A stretch of 64,000 bases of DNA. Source: Geomobilibacter sp964432205 (GTDB lineage: Bacteria; Desulfobacterota; Desulfuromonadia; Geobacterales; DSM-12255). Under the pieces are notes generated by a model. It did not search any database. It was not told where the DNA came from and was given only the letters and a program-made list of their open reading frames with translations. Of this stretch, positions 59,939-64,000 are shown one piece after another; within the stretch, counting starts at the first letter, position 1, and each line of letters starts with the position of its first letter. The translations under genes were made by a program, and so were the position numbers. The DNA is taken from contig CAYSMK010000001.1 in NCBI GenBank assembly GCA_964432205.1, positions 186,001 to 250,000 of the forward strand, in the 5' to 3' direction.

Positions 59939-61081
59939 TCATGCTTCCTGGGGCAACAGGTAATCAGCGACAAGATCAACAATCTGTTTGGAAGCGGTGC
60001 CATCACCAAAGGGATTACGCCCGCTGGCCATACGCTTGTACTCATCCTCGGATTGCAGCAGCAGATTTACTGCAGAGACGATTCCTTCCCGCCTGGTTCC
60101 AACAAGACGGGTAACGCCAGCTTCGACACCTTCCTGGCGCTCCGTCTTTTCCCTCATTATGAGCACGGGTTTGCGAAGAGAAGGGGCCTCTTCCTGTACA
60201 CCACCGGAATCGGTCAGAACCAGATATGACTGCTTCATGAGGTGGACAAAGGAGACGTAGTCAAGCGGGTCGAGAAGCAGCACTCGGGGATTGTTGCTGA
60301 GGAATTCCTTAACGGTCTTTCTGACATTCGGGTTCGGATGAACCGGATAGATAATGCCGACATCGGGATTGGCGGTAACAATGTCGGCCATGGCCTGGCA
60401 CATGTCGCGGAAGGGTTCGCCGAAGCTTTCCCTGCGATGGGCAGTAACTAGGATGAATTTATCGACCAGCGAAAGGAATGACGGCAGGGTTGGAATCGCT
60501 ACCGTGCATTCAACCTGCCTGGAGGCAACATCGAGCAAGGCATCAATGACCGTATTGCCGGTAATGAAGACTTGCCCAGATGACACCCCCTCGCGGAGAA
60601 GATTGTCGCGAGCCCATGCGGTAGGCGCGAAGTGTATGTCAGTGAGTACACTTGCCAGACGGCGGTTGATTTCTTCCGGAAAAGGAGAAAACTTATCGGC
60701 GGTACGCAAGCCGGCCTCAACATGCCCGACCGGAATCCTCTGATAGAAACAGGCCAATGCTGCGGCAAAGACGGTGGTCGTATCACCCTGCACAATGGCC
60801 ATGTCGGGCCGTTCTTCTGCGAGTATGGCCCCAACTCCCTTCAGGCATGCGGTAGTGACATCGCTGATGCTCTGGTTCTCAGTCATAATGTTCAGGTCAT
60901 AGCGAGGCGTAATGTCAAAGATCTGCAGAACCTGGTCGAGCATGTCCCGGTGTTGAGCGGTGCTCAGGACAACGGTTTCAAAACGATCATCCCCGGAAAA
61001 CCGTTTGATGACGGGAGCAAGTTTGATTGCCTCCGGCCGTGTTCCCAGGATGATGGCAACTTTTTTCCTTAAGGGGGTCAT
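59939..61081 (-). CDS. wecB: UDP-N-acetylglucosamine 2-epimerase (non-hydrolysing)
   Basis: A 380-residue enzyme making UDP-N-acetylmannosamine. Landmarks are KVAIILGTRPEAIKLAPVIK, VVLSTAQHRDMLDQVLQIF, VQGDTTTVFAAALACFYQRIPVGHVEAGLRT, FPEEINRRLASVLTDIHFAPT, ILVTAHRRESFGEPF, YPVHPNPNVRKTVKEFL and TDSGGVQEEAPSLRKPVLIMREKTERQEGVEAG. All are typical. It supplies ManNAc for the exopolysaccharide. It overlaps the upstream glycosyltransferase by 4 bp and is followed by the GT2 gene one base after its stop. Confidence 0.95.
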   Translation of the reverse strand: MTPLRKKVAIILGTRPEAIKLAPVIKRFSGDDRFETVVLSTAQHRDMLDQVLQIFDITPRYDLNIMTENQSISDVTTACLKGVGAILAEERPDMAIVQGDTTTVFAAALACFYQRIPVGHVEAGLRTADKFSPFPEEINRRLASVLTDIHFAPTAWARDNLLREGVSSGQVFITGNTVIDALLDVASRQVECTVAIPTLPSFLSLVDKFILVTAHRRESFGEPFRDMCQAMADIVTANPDVGIIYPVHPNPNVRKTVKEFLSNNPRVLLLDPLDYVSFVHLMKQSYLVLTDSGGVQEEAPSLRKPVLIMREKTERQEGVEAGVTRLVGTRREGIVSAVNLLLQSEDEYKRMASGRNPFGDGTASKQIVDLVADYLLPQEA

Positions 61082-62214
61082 GAATATACAGTACTCCTTA
61101 TAGAACCAGCAATTTTCACATAAAGCTCTTCGTACAACTGTGTCTGTTGTTCAAAGGAAAAATGCGTCTTCACTTGCTCAAATCCCTTGTCGCCCATCTG
61201 CTGTCTGAGTACCGGGTCTCCGACAAGCCGCAACACATATTGAGCCATTTTTTCAGTTTCGTGAGGGTGAGTCAAAAAACCCGATACTCCATCTTCCACC
61301 ACTTCGGGAGTACCACCAACAGCAGTAGCCACAACTGGTTTGCGGACGGCAAAAGCTTCCAGAATTACGTTCGGTAAGCCTTCTGTAAAGGAAGGCAGCA
61401 TAAAAATGTCGATCTCGTGCAGCGCCGCCTGCAGATCGTTTCTGAAACCAGGGAGCAGAAAACGTCCATCGAGTTCAGCCAACGATATTTTGTTTTCTAG
61501 TTCCGGCCGCAAGAAACCTTCCCCAAAAATGACGAAGTGAACTTTACTGTTATGCTTAATAACTTCGCGGGCCACCTCAATCATGCCGGCGTAGTTTTTT
61601 TCCGGACTGAGTCGCCCTGATGATGCGACGATCAGGGCATTATCAGGAAGCCCCAATTGCCTGCGTAGCGGTTGCGTGAGCGGTGCAGGTGTTTTCGCGA
61701 GGTTGATGGCATTGTGAATAACATTGATGCGCTGCTCGGGAATCCCGAGGTTGATGATTTTAGCCTTTTGCCCTTGGGAAACGGCCACAATGTGATCTGC
61801 AAAATGCAAAAATAACTTATCCAGTTTCTCGTAAAGCCTGATTTTAGAGTTTTCTGAGGTCCATCCTCGGGAAATGGCAATGAAAGGAATTTTTGCCTTC
61901 CAAGTGGCAAACCTACCGATTATATTGGACTTGTATCCGTGCGCACAGAGCATGTCAATACCGTCTTTCTGAATGATGTGGCACAAATCATTGATCACTT
62001 TAGGGTTAAACGGATTCCGTGTCTCCAATGTGCGTGTTGTAAGGCATAAGCTTTGAGCAGTTTCAAGAAAATTGTTGGGGATTGTCCCTTCTTTGTATGA
62101 AATCACCACAGGGTTAAAATATTCTCTATTGAGATGCATTGATTGGGCGAGTATCTGTTTTTCAGGACCGCCGAGAAAGTTTGTGGCAATCAGGTTGGCG
62201 ATAGTCTTACACAT
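61078..62214 (-). CDS. Glycosyltransferase family 4
   Basis: A 378-residue GT-B-fold transferase. It has IANLIATNFLGGPEKQILAQSMHL, MLCAHGYKSNIIGRFATWKAKIPFIAISRGW, VASSGRLSPEKNYAGMIEVA, LLPGFRNDLQAALHEIDIFMLPSFTEGLPNVILEAFAVRKPVVATAVGGTPEVVEDG. The EGLPNVILEAF donor motif is intact. The start ATG at 62214 lies one base after the stop of the upstream GT2 gene (TAAC ATG). It overlaps wecB by 4 bp. Confidence 0.92.
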   Translation of the reverse strand: MCKTIANLIATNFLGGPEKQILAQSMHLNREYFNPVVISYKEGTIPNNFLETAQSLCLTTRTLETRNPFNPKVINDLCHIIQKDGIDMLCAHGYKSNIIGRFATWKAKIPFIAISRGWTSENSKIRLYEKLDKLFLHFADHIVAVSQGQKAKIINLGIPEQRINVIHNAINLAKTPAPLTQPLRRQLGLPDNALIVASSGRLSPEKNYAGMIEVAREVIKHNSKVHFVIFGEGFLRPELENKISLAELDGRFLLPGFRNDLQAALHEIDIFMLPSFTEGLPNVILEAFAVRKPVVATAVGGTPEVVEDGVSGFLTHPHETEKMAQYVLRLVGDPVLRQQMGDKGFEQVKTHFSFEQQTQLYEELYVKIAGSIRSTVYS

Positions 62215-62215
62215 G

Positions 62216-63403
62216 TTAAGACCGTTCTGTCCGTAACCACTGATGTTTCTTTACTCCCGCCAACCCAAGCAGTGTTACATAGACAAACCATATGAGCAGA
62301 AAAGGAGCCTGTAACAAGAGTTGCAGATTTCGCACGGAAATGCCCCCCATGATGATACCCGCGATCATATAGAAAAGCTGCGCCGTGAAAATAGTGAGTG
62401 CCCACAAAAACCAGACAGAACCAGTCAGACCAGAAAAATTCAGCGCCGCACCAATGCCTAATGCCAAAAAAGAACTGAGGAGCAATAAAGGTCTGCTAAG
62501 AACAAAAAATGTAAATCCGGCATCCAGAAGAGCAAACCTCCTATTTCTAATGCCTTCCCACATCAGCTTGATGGCATACCCTTTCGAGAGAGATGCATTA
62601 CCAGATGCCCAGCGAAGTCGCTGAATATATGCCTGCCTGAGCGTTTCAGGTTGTCTTGCCAGTACCTGTGCCTCTGTTGCAAAATGAATCTTGATGCCGG
62701 CCTTTATCAGATCAAGCCCATATTCGGTATCTTCGACAATCGAAAATGCGCTCCAAGGATACTGTTCCATGATCGATCGAGAAAAACACATACCGTTCCC
62801 CCGCAGCATGACAGGCAAGCCTAACCTTTCCTTAGCCGCGTAGAACAAATAGTTCTCTATTAGATTACCAACATAGAACAGATACGTGAGAGCGCTGCTG
62901 TTCGGATTTGACAAACCGTCAAAAGCTTGGATCACTGCCTGACCTTGCTGTAAGCGTCGATCCATTGCCGTTAAAAACTGAGAACTGACGATAGAGTCGG
63001 CATCCACAATCACGAAGGCATCATAGTTACGGGATAACAACTGATTAAAGGCGTATTCAAGCGCATAGCCTTTTCCCCTGTTATTATTATCAAACCGTTC
63101 TAGGCATTGAAAGCCATTGGATTTAACTATAGAAGCTGTGCTATCACTGCAGTTGTCGGCGATAACCACCACATCAAACAATTCTTGCGGATAGTCTAAG
63201 CAACGCATACTGTCGAGAGTGCATTGTATAACTTCGGCCTCATCATGCGCTGGAACGATAATAGCAATGCGATTTGCCGATTTTTGGTCGAAATACTTGT
63301 TCTTTTCTGGCATAAAATACACTACCATCAAAAAATAAAGGTAAGTGATGGCAGCACTTAAGCCAAACAACCCGCAACATAGTATGAATTGGAGCAAAAT
63401 CAA
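62216..63403 (-). CDS. Membrane glycosyltransferase family 2
   Basis: A 395-residue GT2 enzyme with transmembrane helices at both ends (LLQFILCCGLFGLSAAITYLYFLMVVYF, and several after residue 320). The catalytic region has RIAIIVPAHDEAEVIQCTLDSM, VVVIADNCSDSTASIV, DAFVIVDADSIVSSQFL (DxD-like), LRGNGMCFSRSI, EDTEYGLDLIKAG and QAYIQRLRWASGN (QxxRW). This processive-type layout fits a lipid-linked or membrane-bound sugar transferase. I chose the TTG at 63403, with AAAGGA upstream. The longer frame to 63472 would overlap the deacetylase gene. Confidence 0.88.
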   Translation of the reverse strand: MILLQFILCCGLFGLSAAITYLYFLMVVYFMPEKNKYFDQKSANRIAIIVPAHDEAEVIQCTLDSMRCLDYPQELFDVVVIADNCSDSTASIVKSNGFQCLERFDNNNRGKGYALEYAFNQLLSRNYDAFVIVDADSIVSSQFLTAMDRRLQQGQAVIQAFDGLSNPNSSALTYLFYVGNLIENYLFYAAKERLGLPVMLRGNGMCFSRSIMEQYPWSAFSIVEDTEYGLDLIKAGIKIHFATEAQVLARQPETLRQAYIQRLRWASGNASLSKGYAIKLMWEGIRNRRFALLDAGFTFFVLSRPLLLLSSFLALGIGAALNFSGLTGSVWFLWALTIFTAQLFYMIAGIIMGGISVRNLQLLLQAPFLLIWFVYVTLLGLAGVKKHQWLRTERS

Positions 63404-63416
63404 GAAAAGTCCTTTG

Positions 63417-64000
63417 CTACCCGGAAGAATCTGGAACAGGCAACATCCGCAGCACACTAGCCATTGAACCAAAATCGATACTCCCCATCAGATGACGGAG
63501 TTTCCCTTCGGTCTTGTCCAAATTGAGATAGTGCCTGAAGCGGGATTTGAATCCGGCCCGAATACGCGGCTGGTCGGGATCAATCTCCCAAGGGTGAAAG
63601 TAGAGTACAGCCGGCTGATTTTCAGCCTGGTTGATTCTTGAAACTCCCCATCGGATCAGTTCCGCCGGAAGAAGCCGCAGATAGCCTCCACCGGCAATCG
63701 GCAGGCGGTATTCCTTTGCACCCAAACGAAGTGGCAAGGTAGTCAGCGGAAACTCGCGGATCGTTCCTGATTGCCGCGTGATGGTATGCGGGAAGCGGGG
63801 TGCGTCCGGGACGCCGTAGGTGTCGTGGTAAACCGGAAAGATGCTTGAGTCGTAGCTGAACCCTTCCTCAATCAGAATATCCAATGCCCAGAGGGACTGT
63901 CTGGTGATGGAATAGCTGGGGGCACGGTAACCTGTCACCTGCTCGCCACACAAGTCCTCCAGGAGGGCTTTGCTTCGACGAATATCCTGACGAAATGCCT
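63417..64000 (-). CDS. Polysaccharide deacetylase, partial at the right edge
   Basis: The C-terminal 194 codons of a deacetylase, open to the window end. The sequence AFRQDIRRSKALLEDL is followed by VTGYRAPSYSITRQSLWALDILIEEGFSYDSSIFPVYHDTYGVPDAPRFPHTI, and PAVLYFHPWEIDPDQPRIRAGFKSRFRHYLNL. The C-terminal HPWE segment matches the XrtA/PEP-CTERM-associated deacetylase group (DUF3473-like tail). It should remove acetyl groups from the exopolysaccharide. The N-terminal catalytic metal motifs lie beyond the edge. Confidence 0.88.
   Translation of the reverse strand, partial: AFRQDIRRSKALLEDLCGEQVTGYRAPSYSITRQSLWALDILIEEGFSYDSSIFPVYHDTYGVPDAPRFPHTITRQSGTIREFPLTTLPLRLGAKEYRLPIAGGGYLRLLPAELIRWGVSRINQAENQPAVLYFHPWEIDPDQPRIRAGFKSRFRHYLNLDKTEGKLRHLMGSIDFGSMASVLRMLPVPDSSG

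Overview
The window looks like chromosomal DNA from a Geobacter-like member of the Desulfuromonadota (Geobacterales). It is GC-rich for most of its length. It carries a vitamin-B12-dependent ribonucleotide reductase, a multihaem cytochrome beside a large outer-membrane barrel, and the PrsK/PrsR/exosortase type of exopolysaccharide locus. Several intergenic repeat families sit at operon ends. No tRNA, rRNA, CRISPR array, transposase or integrase was seen.

Layout. 1-2240: the end of nrdJ, then a HigB-type toxin with an antitoxin fused to a zinc peptidase. 2303-7511: a compact cassette of a four-helix membrane protein, a ComEC-like metallo-beta-lactamase-fold hydrolase, an E2-E1-JAB tri-fusion and a second metallo-beta-lactamase-fold protein. 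This is the most interesting part of the window and looks like a ubiquitin-like, probably antiphage, conjugation system. 7512-8453: non-coding, with a palindrome-ended element of about 460 bp and a cluster of DnaA-box-like sites. 8454-25599: mostly housekeeping genes: CAP-domain protein, RecQ, NRDE, Tag, superoxide dismutase, Nudix, MarR, Pal, M3 and M48 peptidases, carbonic anhydrase, two Dpp-type permeases, SppA and a phosphodiesterase. 25636-29763: a ten-motif cytochrome, outer-membrane barrel and periplasmic binding protein that look like an electron-transfer conduit. 29857-33905: an Mla-type ATPase, small membrane proteins, a TPR protein and a histone-deacetylase-like hydrolase.

34041-64000 is one long minus-strand exopolysaccharide region. 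It begins (in window order) with the PrsR regulator, PrsK kinase, EpsI and exosortase. It continues with a polymerase/ligase, a flippase, at least seven glycosyltransferases, UDP-GlcNAc 2-epimerase, surface or secreted proteins (beta-helix, LamG-like, TIGR03790, PEP-CTERM-associated barrel), a FemAB-like acyltransferase, a CapK-like ligase and a polysaccharide deacetylase that runs off the right edge. Most genes overlap by 4 bp or nearly touch, so the locus is probably transcribed in long operons. PrsK/PrsR are likely to control sigma-54-dependent expression of surface-export genes.

Smaller points of interest are a duplicated promoter that appears to drive leaderless mRNAs upstream of the CAP gene and of recQ (with an 18-codon leader ORF coupled to recQ), a 32-codon membrane-protein gene, word-like tandem repeats at many operon junctions (one copy has entered a glycosyltransferase coding sequence), and a 37-bp recombination scar of a TIGR03790 gene.
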